In this document: positions 25,925 through 35,435 of the stretch, one piece after another
How positions within the stretch are numbered: the stretch's first letter is position 1
How the letters are laid out: every line of letters starts with the position of its first letter
Origin: a candidate division KSB1 bacterium
GTDB lineage: Bacteria > Zhuqueibacterota > Zhuqueibacteria > JANLFK01 > Oleimicrobiaceae
Direction: 5' to 3'
Length of the DNA stretch: 64,000 nucleotides
NCBI GenBank assembly: GCA_024655945.1
Contig: JANLFK010000005.1
Location: forward strand, 317-64,316
Translations under genes and position numbers: made by a program
The notes under the pieces: model-generated
Seen by the model: only the letters and a program-made list of their open reading frames with translations
Told to the model about the DNA's origin: nothing
The model's database searches: none

Positions 25925-26908
25925 TCACTCCCACCTGTTCAGATGCACTGCCCCACCCTTCACGCGCTCTGGATAGCCCTCCAAGGTCATGCGCAGGTCG
26001 GAATGGATGATCTTGAAACCGTGGTTCAGCGCCCAGCGCAGGGCCCAATGGCTGTTTGCCGGCACCCGCAGGCAGAGCAGTTCCAGCTCCTCCCGGCGCG
26101 CGTGCACTTCGAGCAAATTGACGAGCGCAGGGAAAAGTTCCTCGCGCCACTGCTCCGGCACCACCCCGACGACTAAGCGAGCGAGGTTGCGCTGCTGTCC
26201 CATGAAGTACGCTTCGGTGTGCACCACGGCCAGCGCCAGGGCGCTCCCGTTCCGCTCCAAAAGGAAGGTCTCCCCAAAGCGAAATGTTCGCGTCTGCCGG
26301 ATCAGCGGCGCGTAGTCAGTCCCCTCGGCCACGCCGTTCGCCAGTTCGGCCGCTCTGCCCAAGAAAGACCAAGAACCATGCTCATCTTCCTGGCTGAACC
26401 GCCGCACCTGGATACCCGCCCTCAACTCCGTCGCCCCGGCTCTGGCCACCGGGCGTATCAGCTCGCACGTGAGCTGTTGCGGCACGAAGCCCAGCTTCAG
26501 GTAGAAGCCGAGATTGCGAGAGCTGCGCGGCATGGTCTCTAAGCCAATCGTGGCACACCCGGAGTTCATCAGGAAATCGACGCTGTGCCGCGTGATCTGC
26601 GTACCCACGCCCCGTCCCTGCCATTGCGGCGCAACGGCGATTGGGCCTATCCATCCCGTGGTGCCGTAGAGGTGCGAGAAGGCAACACCCACTGCCGTAT
26701 CACCCCGTTGGGCAACGATGCACCCAGGGGGCGTCGTGGAAAGGTACATCTCCAGCATCTCGATCCGACACGGCGGCACGTGGATATCCGCATACCCGTC
26801 CTCCTCGCGCCCCGTGGTAAAAGCCTCAGCGATGAGGCGGCTTATGGGCACCAGATCCTGCCTGAGCAACGGGCGGATGTTGACGCCCACTCTTGTCGCA
26901 GTACTCAT
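25925..26908 (-). CDS. GNAT family N-acetyltransferase (two-domain)
   Basis: 327 residues. The first half is a complete GNAT fold, with GWIGPIAVAPQWQGRGVGTQI as acetyl-CoA binding motif A and a FYLKLGF end strand. The second half looks like a degenerate GNAT or sterol-carrier-like domain, as in enhanced-survival-type acetyltransferases. The substrate is unknown. Its start overlaps the stop of the NlpC/P60 gene by four bases, so it is co-translated with it. Confidence 0.82.
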   Translation of the reverse strand: MSTATRVGVNIRPLLRQDLVPISRLIAEAFTTGREEDGYADIHVPPCRIEMLEMYLSTTPPGCIVAQRGDTAVGVAFSHLYGTTGWIGPIAVAPQWQGRGVGTQITRHSVDFLMNSGCATIGLETMPRSSRNLGFYLKLGFVPQQLTCELIRPVARAGATELRAGIQVRRFSQEDEHGSWSFLGRAAELANGVAEGTDYAPLIRQTRTFRFGETFLLERNGSALALAVVHTEAYFMGQQRNLARLVVGVVPEQWREELFPALVNLLEVHARREELELLCLRVPANSHWALRWALNHGFKIIHSDLRMTLEGYPERVKGGAVHLNRWE

Positions 26909-28041
26909 CTGCGCACTCGCCTGATCTGCCGCAGCGTGCGCGTGCGGTAGGCATTGAAGTTAGGATCCTTGGGATTGAAGCTGTCCTGACTGACCATCCC
27001 GCTGCTATGGATGAACTGGTAGTTGCCTGCGTAGATGCCTACGTGGGTAATCCGTTCCGGGCTGGGACCGAAAAAACACAGATCCCCGGGGCGCGCCTGG
27101 CTGAAGGTGGAATCGATGGGCACCGGCTCCCCGACGGTCACCTGCATGTTGGCATCGCGCGGCAGTGCAATCCCGTGCCAGCCGAACACGATGAAGGTCA
27201 ACCCCGAGCAGTCCATGCCTTTGGCTGAGGTGCCGCCCCACACGTAGGGGTAGCCTATGAAGCTCCGCGCGTCGGCCACGATGGCCTCGGGCGTGGCGAC
27301 GATGTGGGCACGCAACGAGTCATAATCGGCCACAATGCTGCTGTGCACAAAGCCCACGCGTCCGTCCGGGTAGAGCACTTCGTACCAGGCACCCCGCGCG
27401 CCGACTGCCGCCAACAAATTGCCGCGCACCAGATCGCTGATCGGCCCTGCGCCTTCTCCTGGCGAGGCATACGCGCGCGCCCAATGCTCCTTGACCACCA
27501 GCAGCTTTTTGCTCTCCCACTCCCGCAACCCAGCTGCGTGCACCGGAGTTATGCTCTCGTCGGCGATCCAGCCCAAGTAGCCGTCTTCCGCACGACAGAA
27601 GTACCACCCCCGATTGCGCTTGAGCAAGTCCACTTTGTGTCCGAGCAGAACTTGATCTAAGAGTTCGGCCTTGAAGGAAGGCTCCTTGCGCAGGTCGGCG
27701 ACGCTGACCCGCACGAGGCCGAATCGTTCCTCGCCCAGTTGCGGGTCGGGCAGCACCACGATGCTATCCACCAGGGGGATCTGGCCAACCCCTTGCAGCC
27801 GCGAAAGCAGGGCCTGCTTGGCTTCCGCCGAAGTGGTCTGCCCGGTGAGCACAATCCCGTTGACCCCTGGGTGTGCCTGAACCGCGTACAACGCCAGGCG
27901 CTCGTCTGGGCAAAACTCCTTTCCCACCTGCTCAACGGTCGCCTGCATCTCCGGGGTGACCGTCGGAATGCGCACGCAACCCGCAAGCAAAGCGACGGCA
28001 GCAACGATGGCTGCGCTGGCGAAAAAGCGGTCCCTTCTCAC
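26905..28041 (-). CDS. NlpC/P60 lipoprotein peptidase with SH3 domains
   Basis: An exported lipoprotein (lipobox LLAGC near residue 18) with bacterial SH3-like segments in the middle (RVSVADLRKEPSF; WARAYASPGEGAGP). A C-terminal NlpC/P60 domain carries catalytic Cys in GMDCSGLTFIVF and His in ITHVGIYAG. The family hydrolyses peptidoglycan stem peptides (gamma-D-Glu to diamino acid). Start GTG 28041 is preferred over ATG 28056 because AGGAGA lies just before it and the signal peptide then starts VRRDRFF. It is coupled to the downstream GNAT gene. Confidence 0.87.
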   Translation of the reverse strand: MRRDRFFASAAIVAAVALLAGCVRIPTVTPEMQATVEQVGKEFCPDERLALYAVQAHPGVNGIVLTGQTTSAEAKQALLSRLQGVGQIPLVDSIVVLPDPQLGEERFGLVRVSVADLRKEPSFKAELLDQVLLGHKVDLLKRNRGWYFCRAEDGYLGWIADESITPVHAAGLREWESKKLLVVKEHWARAYASPGEGAGPISDLVRGNLLAAVGARGAWYEVLYPDGRVGFVHSSIVADYDSLRAHIVATPEAIVADARSFIGYPYVWGGTSAKGMDCSGLTFIVFGWHGIALPRDANMQVTVGEPVPIDSTFSQARPGDLCFFGPSPERITHVGIYAGNYQFIHSSGMVSQDSFNPKDPNFNAYRTRTLRQIRRVRR

Positions 28042-28059
28042 CTTCTCTCTCCTCATTTT

Positions 28060-28671
28060 TCAGACCAGCAGGTCAATGGGCCCCTTGCCCTGGCGCACTA
28101 TCACCGGCTCCTCCCCGGTCAAATCAACTACGGTCGACGGCTCCAGCCCCAGCGGGCCGCAGTCCAAGAAAAGGTCAATGTGGGGGGCAAGCGCTTCGGC
28201 AATTTCATCGGGGTCATGAAGAATCTCACGGCCGGGCAAAGAGGCGCTGGTGCTGACAATGGGCTTCCCGAACTCTTCCAACAGCATCATGCAGATGCGG
28301 TTGTCCGGTACGCGGATGCCCACGGTCTTGCGATTGGACAGCATCATTTTGGGCACCAAGCGCGTGGCCGGGAGAACGACCGTGTAGGGGCCGGGCAAGA
28401 GCCTGCGCATAATCCGGTAAGCATGGTCAGAGACGTGCGCATACTGGGCGATGCCTTGCAGGCTCGGGCAGATGAAGCTCAGCGGATCCCTGTGCCCTTT
28501 GCCTTTTAGCCTGTAGATCCGCTCGCTGGCCTTCTTGTGGAATATGCCGCACCCGATCCCATACACGGTGTCGGTGGGGTAGCAGACCACCCCGCCGTCG
28601 GCCAGCACCGCCGCCGCGCGGCGGATGAGCCTCCCCTGCGGGTTTTTCGGATTGATGAGCAGGCGTTTCAC
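28060..28671 (-). CDS. YciO/YrdC/Sua5-type protein
   Basis: 203 residues with the YrdC fold: YPTDTVYGIGCG, RIYRLKGK with PLSFIC, SNRKTVGIRVPD, STSASLPG and GLEPSTVVDLTG. Sua5/YrdC makes threonylcarbamoyl-AMP for t6A in tRNA. The sequence KKASERIYRLKGKGHRDPLSF is closer to the YciO branch, whose exact role is less clear. No Sua5 C-terminal domain is present. It lies 18 bases upstream of the NlpC/P60 gene on the same strand. Confidence 0.88.
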   Translation of the reverse strand: MKRLLINPKNPQGRLIRRAAAVLADGGVVCYPTDTVYGIGCGIFHKKASERIYRLKGKGHRDPLSFICPSLQGIAQYAHVSDHAYRIMRRLLPGPYTVVLPATRLVPKMMLSNRKTVGIRVPDNRICMMLLEEFGKPIVSTSASLPGREILHDPDEIAEALAPHIDLFLDCGPLGLEPSTVVDLTGEEPVIVRQGKGPIDLLV

Positions 28672-28695
28672 AGCGCTTGCCTCCTTCCTGTGTGA

Positions 28696-28830
28696 TTAAC
28701 GCTTTGGCGCGCCGCCCTGCTGACGACGCTGCGCCTGTTTCTGCCGCTGGAAGTGCCCGCGGTCCTTACCATACTCCCGCTTAGGGGTAACCACCTTCTT
28801 CTGTCGGTTGTCGATCTTGCGTCCAGCCAT
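28696..28830 (-). CDS. Small highly basic protein, 44 residues
   Basis: An ATG at 28830 preceded by GGGAGGAA, eight bases away, opens a 44-codon frame. It encodes MAGRKIDNRQKKVV, then PKREYGKDRGHFQRQKQ and QRRQQGGAPKR. It has 17 Lys/Arg residues and almost no hydrophobic core, so it is probably an RNA- or ribosome-binding peptide. It lies between asnA and the YciO gene on the same strand. I do not recognise the family. Confidence 0.65.
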   Translation of the reverse strand: MAGRKIDNRQKKVVTPKREYGKDRGHFQRQKQAQRRQQGGAPKR

Positions 28831-28875
28831 TGCTCGTGTTCCTCCCGACGGTCTCTGCTGAGCCCCATGATCGGC

Positions 28876-29940
28876 TCACAGCAACGGGATGCCATGTTTG
28901 CGGCACGCCTCTCTGACGTCTTTCGGCCAAATTGCCGCCTGCACCTCGCCAATGTGCGCTTTGCGCAGATAGAGCATACACAGTCGCGACTGTCCGATGC
29001 CGCCGCCGATGGAGAGAGGCAACTCTCCGCGCAGCAGGCGCCGGTGGTAGTAGAGCATCTCTCGGCGTTGTTCTCCACAGGCCGCGAGCTGCCTACGCAA
29101 GGCGTCCTGGTCCACTCGGATCCCCATCGACGAAAGCTCCATCGCGCATCCCAGCACTGGGTACCAGACCAAGATGTCGCCGTTGAGTCCGGTCTGACCA
29201 TCCATCGTGGTCGTCCAGTCGTCGTAGTCGGGGGCGCGCAGGTCGTGAGGCTGACCATCGCTCAGCGGCGCACCGATGCCCATGATGAACACCGCCCCGC
29301 GCTCCTGGCAAATGGCATCTTCGCGGGCGCGTGGCGCGAGGCCGCTATACCGCTGCGCAAGCTCTTCGGCGGTAACAAACGCAATGCGCGCCGGCAAAAA
29401 CGGCGGGCCAACTTGCGGAAACCGCGTGCACACCGCCCTTTCCATGGCGCGGATGACCTTGTAGATCTTGCGGACAATGCGCTTCAGGAACGCCGGCCGC
29501 CGCTCCTCAGCGGTCATCACCAACTCCCAATCCCACTGGTCGACGTACAGCGAATGGAGATTGTCCAGCGTCTCGTTGGGCCTTATGGCGTTCATGTCCG
29601 TGTACAGCCCTTCCCCGGGGCCAAAGCCATAGTCTGCCAGGGCCAGGCGTTTCCATTTGGCCAGCGACTGCACGACCTCTGCCTCCGTGGCCAGGTCGGC
29701 CACACAGAACGAAATCGGTGCTTCCCTGCCTGTCAGAGTATCGTTCACGCCGCTATTGGCGAGCACAAAAAGCGGCGCCGTAACGCGGGTCAGATTGAGC
29801 TCCCGCGCTAAGGCTGCCTCAAAGCGGTCTTTGATGAACTTGATGGCGTGCTCTGTCTCGCGCAACCCCAGGCGCGGGAGGTAATCCGCAGGGAGCACGA
29901 GCCTTGTCGTGTCGGCCATGACGCATTCGATCTCGGACAT
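28876..29940 (-). CDS. asnA: Aspartate--ammonia ligase
   Basis: 354 residues with AsnA signatures: LTRVTAPLFV near the N-terminus, GREAPISF, WKRLALADYGF, GEGLYTDMNAIR, YVDQWDWE, and the C-terminal SIGGGIGQSRLCM. It makes asparagine from aspartate, ammonia and ATP through an aminoacyl-tRNA-synthetase-like fold. It starts 14 bases after the M28 peptidase stop, so they probably share a transcript. Confidence 0.95.
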   Translation of the reverse strand: MSEIECVMADTTRLVLPADYLPRLGLRETEHAIKFIKDRFEAALARELNLTRVTAPLFVLANSGVNDTLTGREAPISFCVADLATEAEVVQSLAKWKRLALADYGFGPGEGLYTDMNAIRPNETLDNLHSLYVDQWDWELVMTAEERRPAFLKRIVRKIYKVIRAMERAVCTRFPQVGPPFLPARIAFVTAEELAQRYSGLAPRAREDAICQERGAVFIMGIGAPLSDGQPHDLRAPDYDDWTTTMDGQTGLNGDILVWYPVLGCAMELSSMGIRVDQDALRRQLAACGEQRREMLYYHRRLLRGELPLSIGGGIGQSRLCMLYLRKAHIGEVQAAIWPKDVREACRKHGIPLL

Positions 29941-29954
29941 GCGCGGTCAGCCCT

Positions 29955-31538
29955 CTACTGCCGCTGGCTCTGCCGAACAGCAGAGCCGTGAGGCTCCTGC
30001 CCGACATAGGGCAACAAGTCCTCATTGGCCAGCAGCCACGCCGTGCCAAACACTAAGCGAGCCACTTCGACAAGGTGTGGGAGCATCAGCTTGTCCACGT
30101 CGTCAGTGGGCTGATGATAGTCCTGGTGCAGCCCGGTGGTGAAGTTGAGCGCCGCAACCCTCCGCCAGTAGAATGGTGTCGCATCGGATGCAGGCGCCGT
30201 CTTGCGCGCGCTGTAGCGGAGTCGCAGCCCAATGCTTGCATTGGCCCTTTCCACCACGTCACGCAACCAGGGAAAATGCCCTGTGCCGTCGACCTCCACG
30301 GCGGCGGTGTCGTTGCGGCCGATCGTGTCCACGTTTAACATCGCCACCGTGGTGCGCAAGGGGAAGACGGGGTTGGCGGCGTAGTAGCGCGAACCGTACA
30401 GGCCCTTCTCCTCCCCGGCAAAGGCAACAAACACCACCGTGCGCCTTGGGGGACTCCCGAGCGCAGCAAACGCCTCAGCAATCGCAACCAAGCCTGCCGT
30501 GCCTGAGGCATTGTCGTCCGCCCCGTTGAAAACCAGCGTGTCGTTGCGCGTCCCGATGTGATCATAGTGCGCGCCAATGACGACCGCCTCGTCCCTGAGC
30601 TTCGGGTCTCCGCCTCTGAGCACGGCCACGACGTTCTGGGTGGGCAGGCGTTTCTGCTCCAGGTTCGCGCACATGTGCACCGTCACCCCAGGGACGACAA
30701 AGCTCTGGGGCACAAGTAGACTGTCGATTTCCGCCTGCAGCCTGCTCAGGGAGCGCCGGCTCGGCGCAAGCACATCTTCGGCCAGGCGTTTGCCCACGCG
30801 CATCACGATCAGAGACGCCCCCTGGCGTTCCTCCAAAGTGAACGCTGACCATCCACGCCCTAACTTTCCGGAGGATGTCCACTCGCTTGCCGGACGCTCG
30901 AAGCGGTGGTTGTTCGGGTCGGTCACCACCAGCACGCCCACGGCGCCACGAGCGTGCGCGTTCCACACCTTCTGCTGCAGGGCCGAATGCTCCGTTTCTC
31001 GCGTCCCGTCAAACACACTGCTCGAATCCTGCTCTTGCGGCTCGTGGGTGAGGACCAGCACCACTTTGCCCCGCACGTCCACTGCCTCATAGTCGTCGTA
31101 GCCGTACTCAGGGGCAGTGATGCCATAGCCGGCAAAGGCCACTGGGGCGTCCACCTCCCCGCTGCTGCTCAGGGAGAGCGGGACAAAATCCTGGCGGAGC
31201 CGGTAGACAAAGTGTTTCTCGTCCACGGTCAACACCACACTATTCGGCTCCCCGAGGCGCGCCCCTAAGAGATTGAACGGCTGGAAAAACGCCAGCAGGC
31301 CCGCTGCCCGCATGCGCGTGGCCAGGAACGCTGCGCAGCTATCCAGCTCAGGACTGGGCGTGTCCCGCCCCCGCATGCCGTCCGAGGCTAAGAAGGCAAC
31401 GCATGAGCGTACGCTCTGCTCCGTGATCGCACCGAGGCCCCTCTCAGGCACCTGGCGGGGTTGGCCCCTGAGCCCACTGGCCAGCAGCAAGCTGGCCAGT
31501 GAAGCCGCCCATGCTCGAAAAATCGCTCTGTTTCTCAC
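29955..31538 (-). CDS. Secreted M28 family aminopeptidase with PA domain
   Basis: 527 residues. Signal peptide (VRNRAIFRAWAASLASLLLASG), a PA-domain insert around residues 130-280 (VAFAGYGITAPEYGYDDYE, GKVVLVL), then the M28 catalytic domain. The metal site can be followed: GAHYDHIG (His, Asp), FNGADDNASG (Asp), AGEEKGLYGS (Glu-Glu), NVDTIGRND (Asp) and HQDYHQPTDD (His). GTG 31538 is chosen because GGGAG stands five bases upstream. The family removes N-terminal amino acids from peptides outside the cytoplasm. Confidence 0.9.
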   Translation of the reverse strand: MRNRAIFRAWAASLASLLLASGLRGQPRQVPERGLGAITEQSVRSCVAFLASDGMRGRDTPSPELDSCAAFLATRMRAAGLLAFFQPFNLLGARLGEPNSVVLTVDEKHFVYRLRQDFVPLSLSSSGEVDAPVAFAGYGITAPEYGYDDYEAVDVRGKVVLVLTHEPQEQDSSSVFDGTRETEHSALQQKVWNAHARGAVGVLVVTDPNNHRFERPASEWTSSGKLGRGWSAFTLEERQGASLIVMRVGKRLAEDVLAPSRRSLSRLQAEIDSLLVPQSFVVPGVTVHMCANLEQKRLPTQNVVAVLRGGDPKLRDEAVVIGAHYDHIGTRNDTLVFNGADDNASGTAGLVAIAEAFAALGSPPRRTVVFVAFAGEEKGLYGSRYYAANPVFPLRTTVAMLNVDTIGRNDTAAVEVDGTGHFPWLRDVVERANASIGLRLRYSARKTAPASDATPFYWRRVAALNFTTGLHQDYHQPTDDVDKLMLPHLVEVARLVFGTAWLLANEDLLPYVGQEPHGSAVRQSQRQ

Positions 31539-31717
31539 CTCGACTCCCGGCACCACCCTTGCCGTGCCTGCGCACCGCCAAGGACCCGACCCTTGCCCGC
31601 GTCAGCTTTGCCTAATCCGTTCGCTGCAGTCTCTCCCTGGGGCGCGATGCGCCTCCTGCCGCGGCTGCCAAAGGGGCAGTGGTGTACCTCCGGCCTACCT
31701 CCTGTTTTCGCGCTTCC

Positions 31718-32050
31718 TCAGAAGGAACGAATATGCGACAGTCGTCCCGGGAAGGTAAGCCAATACCTGAGGAAGTACGAGATAACCACCACCAGCAGCA
31801 CGCCCATGATGAGGCCCACCAGCCCAAGCCAAAATCCCCATTGCGCCAAGGCGCGCCCTTGCACAGGAGACCTGCCCTCGGCGATGGCGCGCTCCTCCTG
31901 CTTGCCAAGCACCATGGCAATCACCCCCAAGGGCAACCAGAGACAGCAACACCAGCTGCCAAAAAGGACTGCGCACAGGCCGCAGACAAAGGCGGCCACA
32001 GCTTGCCCACTGGCACTGGTCTTTTGCACGGACTCCGGATTCTCGCTCAT
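31718..32050 (-). CDS. Small membrane protein, DUF4190-like
   Basis: 110 residues with two hydrophobic segments (AVAAFVCGLCAVLFGSWCCCLWLPLGVIAMVLG and a second near the C-terminus) joined by a polar loop. This is the layout of DUF4190 proteins, often linked to membrane signalling or development. The start 32050 follows GGGAGGA. It has its own promoter at 32105-32132. Function is unknown. Confidence 0.6.
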   Translation of the reverse strand: MSENPESVQKTSASGQAVAAFVCGLCAVLFGSWCCCLWLPLGVIAMVLGKQEERAIAEGRSPVQGRALAQWGFWLGLVGLIMGVLLVVVISYFLRYWLTFPGRLSHIRSF

Positions 32051-32104
32051 CTGTCCTCCCTCCGCCAAGGCGCGATTCGAACCCTCTCAGTGTTTGCAAC
32101 GCTA

Positions 32105-32132
32105 ATTTAAGTTTTGTACACGAGAAAGTCAA
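32105..32132 (-). promoter_or_regulatory. Sigma-70-like promoter of the DUF4190-like gene
   Basis: On the minus strand TTGACT (32132-32127), 16 bases, TTAAAT (32110-32105), about 55 bases before the start at 32050. Confidence 0.45.
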
Positions 32133-32243
32133 GCCAGAAAAGGGGCAAAGCATCAAGCGTGCCACCGGGACCTTCCGCTCACGCTCTGCCGGTTGGGTGC
32201 AAGGGGCAAGGTCATTGCCCAACGCTGGCGGGCAATGGAGCAG

Positions 32244-35200
32244 TCAAAGGCCGTGCTCGCGCCAGCTCTTGATCTGCAACTGGGCGGGCGATTTTCGCGC
32301 CATGGCCTCGACAAAACGCCGCGCCAGTTGCATGTTCGTAATCACCGGCACGTTATAGTCCACGGCGGTGCGGCGGATGATGTAGTCGTTGGTAAGCTCT
32401 TCTTCCTGATAGTTCTTGGGGATGTTGATGACCAGGTCGATCTTCCCCTGGCTGATGTACTGCACGGTGCTGGGCGACTTGCCGCTCAGCGGCCAGTGGA
32501 GATGGATGGAGTGCACGCCGTTCGCCTCCAAGAAGCGACAAGTGCCGCCGGTGGCGTACAGAGTAATGCCCATGCTGGCCAATACCCTGGCGCTGCCTAA
32601 GAACTCCGCCTTGCTCTCGATAGGGCCAGTTGACAGAAGAACCGACCTGATGGGCAGCCGATACCCTACCGCAAGGAGAGCCTTGAGAAATGCCTCCTCA
32701 AAATCATCGCCAAGACAGGCAACCTCTCCTGTCGAGGCCATCTCCACCCCGAGCGTGGGGTCCGCACCTTCCAGGCGGGTGAAGGAGAACTGGGGGGCCT
32801 TAACGCCCACGTACTCCAAGTCGAGCAGGGAGCGAGAGTTCTTCGGCACTTCCAGACCCATGACCACTCTGGTAGCCAGATCGATAAAGTTCACCTTGGC
32901 GATCTTGGACACAAATGGAAAGCTCCGTGAGGCGCGCAGGTTGCATTCGATGACCTTGACCTCGTTATCCTTGGCCAGAAACTGAATGTTGAAAGGTCCG
33001 TTGATACGCAGGGCCTCGGCAATGCGGCGCGTGATGTGCAGCACCCGGCGCATGGTCTCCAGATAGGTGCGCTGCGGCGGCAACACGATGGTGGCATCCC
33101 CCGAGTGTACACCGGCGTTCTCCACGTGCTCGGTCACCGCGTACACAACCAGCTGCCCATCCTTGGCCACCGCGTCGATTTCGATCTCTTTGGCGTTCTC
33201 GAAGAACTTGCTGATGACCACCGGGTGGTCGACGGACACCTCAGCGGCGCGCTCTAAGTAGCGGGCAAGTTCGGCGTCGTTGGAGGCCACGCTCATGGCC
33301 GCGCCACTCAGCACGTAGGACGGTCGCACCAAGACGGGGTAACCCACCGTTCGCGCAAACTCCTGGGCCGAGGCCAAGCTCTCCAGTTCCTCCCATGCAG
33401 GCTGGTCGATGTCCAGACTGTCCAAGAGGGCGGAAAACTTGCGCCGGTCCTCGGCCTGATCAATGTCCACCGGTGAGGTGCCCAACACGCGCACGCCCGC
33501 GCGATGGCATTTCATTGCCAGATTGTTCGGGATCTGTCCCCCTGCGGAGATGATGACCCCGAGCGGGTTCTCCTTCTCGTAGATATCCAGCACGGTCTCG
33601 AAGCTCAGCTCGTCGAAGTACAGGCGGTCACACTCGTCATAGTCGGTGCTGACGGTCTCGGGATTGTAGTTCACCATGATAGTGCGGTAGCCCAACTGGC
33701 GCAGGGTGTGGACGGTGCTCACACAGCACCAGTCGAATTCCACTGAACTCCCCACCCGATACGCGCCGGAACCCAACACCATCACCGCCTGCTCGTGGCC
33801 TGCGGGGACGTCATCTTCGCTGCCGTTGTAGGTGAGATAGAGGTAGTTGGTCTGCGCGGGATACTCGGCCGCCAAGGTGTCGATCTGCTTCACCACCGGA
33901 ACGATGCCGCGCCGTTTCCGCAACCCACGAACCTGGGCTTCGCTCAATCCGGTGAGGCGGGCTATCTGGAGGTCGCTGAATCCGTGCTGCTTTGCCCGAC
34001 GCAGCAGCGCCGCAGAAACTGCGCTCTTGGTCCGGCTGAGCTCACCTTCGATTGCAACGATATTGGCAATCTTGTGCAAGAACCAGGGGTCGATGTGGGT
34101 GAGCTCGTACACACGCTCCACAGAGAGACCGGCCCTCAGCGCCTCGGCGATGGCAAACACCCTGCGATCGGTGGGCTCGCACAGCTCTCTCTTCAAGTCC
34201 GCAATGGGGTGCCAGCAGTTGGCGACCAGTCCCACCGCGCCGATTTCCAACATGCGCAGGGCCTTTTGCAGCGCCTCCTCGAACTTGCGGCCGATGGCCA
34301 TCACCTCACCCACCGACTTCATGCCAGAGCCAATTCTGCGGGAGACCATGCGGAATTTGCTCAGGTCCCAGCGCGGCACCTTGACCACCACATAGTCCAG
34401 AGCCGGTTCGAAGCACGCCTTCGTCACCTTGGTGATGGAATTCTCCAAGTCGGTGAGGCTGTGCCCCAGCGCCAACTTCGCGGCCACGAACGCCAAGGGA
34501 TAGCCAGTCGCCTTGGAGGCAAGAGCAGAACTGCGCGACAGGCGGGCATTGACCTCGATGACGCGGTAGTCTTCATCGCGCGGATGGAGCGCAAATTGGA
34601 TGTTGCACTCCCCCACAATCTTGAGGTGCCGAACCACTTTGATGGCCACTTCGCGCAAGAGGTGGTACTCACGGTTGTTGAGGGTTTGGCTCGGCGCGAC
34701 CACAATGCTCTCACCGGTGTGGATGCCCATGGGGTCAAAGTTTTCCATGTTGCACACGGTAATGCAATTGTCGAAGTGGTCGCGCACCACCTCGTACTCG
34801 ACCTCTTTCCACCCGTCCAGAAATTCCTCGATAAGCACCTGCGGGGTGAACGCAAAGGCCTTGCTGGTCCGCTCGCGCAGGGCCTCTTCATCCACGCACA
34901 CGCCGGAGCCAAGTCCACCCAGGGCATAGGCCACCCGTACCATCACCGGATAGCCAATGCTCCTGGCCACGCTCACCGCTTCCTCGGTAGAGGTGACCGC
35001 CTGGTTGCACGGGGTCTTGACGCCAATGCCGGTCAGGCACTCCACAAAAAGGCCGCGGTCCTCGGTGCGGCGGATCCCTTCCACCGAGGTACCCAGCACT
35101 GCGACCCCGAGCCGGTCGAGCACCCCTTCATCGTGCAGGCGTAAGCCGCAGTTGAGGGCCGTCTGCCCCCCGAAGCCAAGCAAAATACCATCAGGGCGCT

Positions 35201-35435
35201 CTTTCTCGATCACCTGCGTGACGAACTCCGGAGTCACCGGCAGGAAGTAAACCTCGTCGGCAAGATAGTCCGAAGTCTGGATGGTGGCGATGTTTGGGTT
35301 CACCAGAACGACGGTGACCCCCTCCTGCTTGAGGGCCTTGATGGCCTGGCTGCCAGAATAGTCGAACTCGCCAGCCTCGCCAATCTTCAGGGCCGAGCTG
35401 CCCAGCACGAGTACCTTTTTGGGAAGAGCGTTCAC
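32244..35435 (-). CDS. carB: Carbamoyl-phosphate synthase large subunit
   Basis: 1063 residues, full length. Two synthetase halves each carry an ATP-grasp domain: VLVLGSSALKIGEAGEFDYSG and LGSGAYRVGSSVEFDW open the two halves. They are followed by an oligomerisation segment and a C-terminal MGS-like allosteric domain (~930-1063). It makes carbamoyl phosphate from bicarbonate, ammonia delivered from CarA, and two ATP, for arginine and pyrimidine synthesis. The GTG start overlaps the carA stop by four bases. Opening residues GSSALKIGEAGEFD differ slightly from the common GSGPIVIGQACEFD, a variant seen in some lineages. Confidence 0.97.
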   Translation of the reverse strand: MNALPKKVLVLGSSALKIGEAGEFDYSGSQAIKALKQEGVTVVLVNPNIATIQTSDYLADEVYFLPVTPEFVTQVIEKERPDGILLGFGGQTALNCGLRLHDEGVLDRLGVAVLGTSVEGIRRTEDRGLFVECLTGIGVKTPCNQAVTSTEEAVSVARSIGYPVMVRVAYALGGLGSGVCVDEEALRERTSKAFAFTPQVLIEEFLDGWKEVEYEVVRDHFDNCITVCNMENFDPMGIHTGESIVVAPSQTLNNREYHLLREVAIKVVRHLKIVGECNIQFALHPRDEDYRVIEVNARLSRSSALASKATGYPLAFVAAKLALGHSLTDLENSITKVTKACFEPALDYVVVKVPRWDLSKFRMVSRRIGSGMKSVGEVMAIGRKFEEALQKALRMLEIGAVGLVANCWHPIADLKRELCEPTDRRVFAIAEALRAGLSVERVYELTHIDPWFLHKIANIVAIEGELSRTKSAVSAALLRRAKQHGFSDLQIARLTGLSEAQVRGLRKRRGIVPVVKQIDTLAAEYPAQTNYLYLTYNGSEDDVPAGHEQAVMVLGSGAYRVGSSVEFDWCCVSTVHTLRQLGYRTIMVNYNPETVSTDYDECDRLYFDELSFETVLDIYEKENPLGVIISAGGQIPNNLAMKCHRAGVRVLGTSPVDIDQAEDRRKFSALLDSLDIDQPAWEELESLASAQEFARTVGYPVLVRPSYVLSGAAMSVASNDAELARYLERAAEVSVDHPVVISKFFENAKEIEIDAVAKDGQLVVYAVTEHVENAGVHSGDATIVLPPQRTYLETMRRVLHITRRIAEALRINGPFNIQFLAKDNEVKVIECNLRASRSFPFVSKIAKVNFIDLATRVVMGLEVPKNSRSLLDLEYVGVKAPQFSFTRLEGADPTLGVEMASTGEVACLGDDFEEAFLKALLAVGYRLPIRSVLLSTGPIESKAEFLGSARVLASMGITLYATGGTCRFLEANGVHSIHLHWPLSGKSPSTVQYISQGKIDLVINIPKNYQEEELTNDYIIRRTAVDYNVPVITNMQLARRFVEAMARKSPAQLQIKSWREHGL

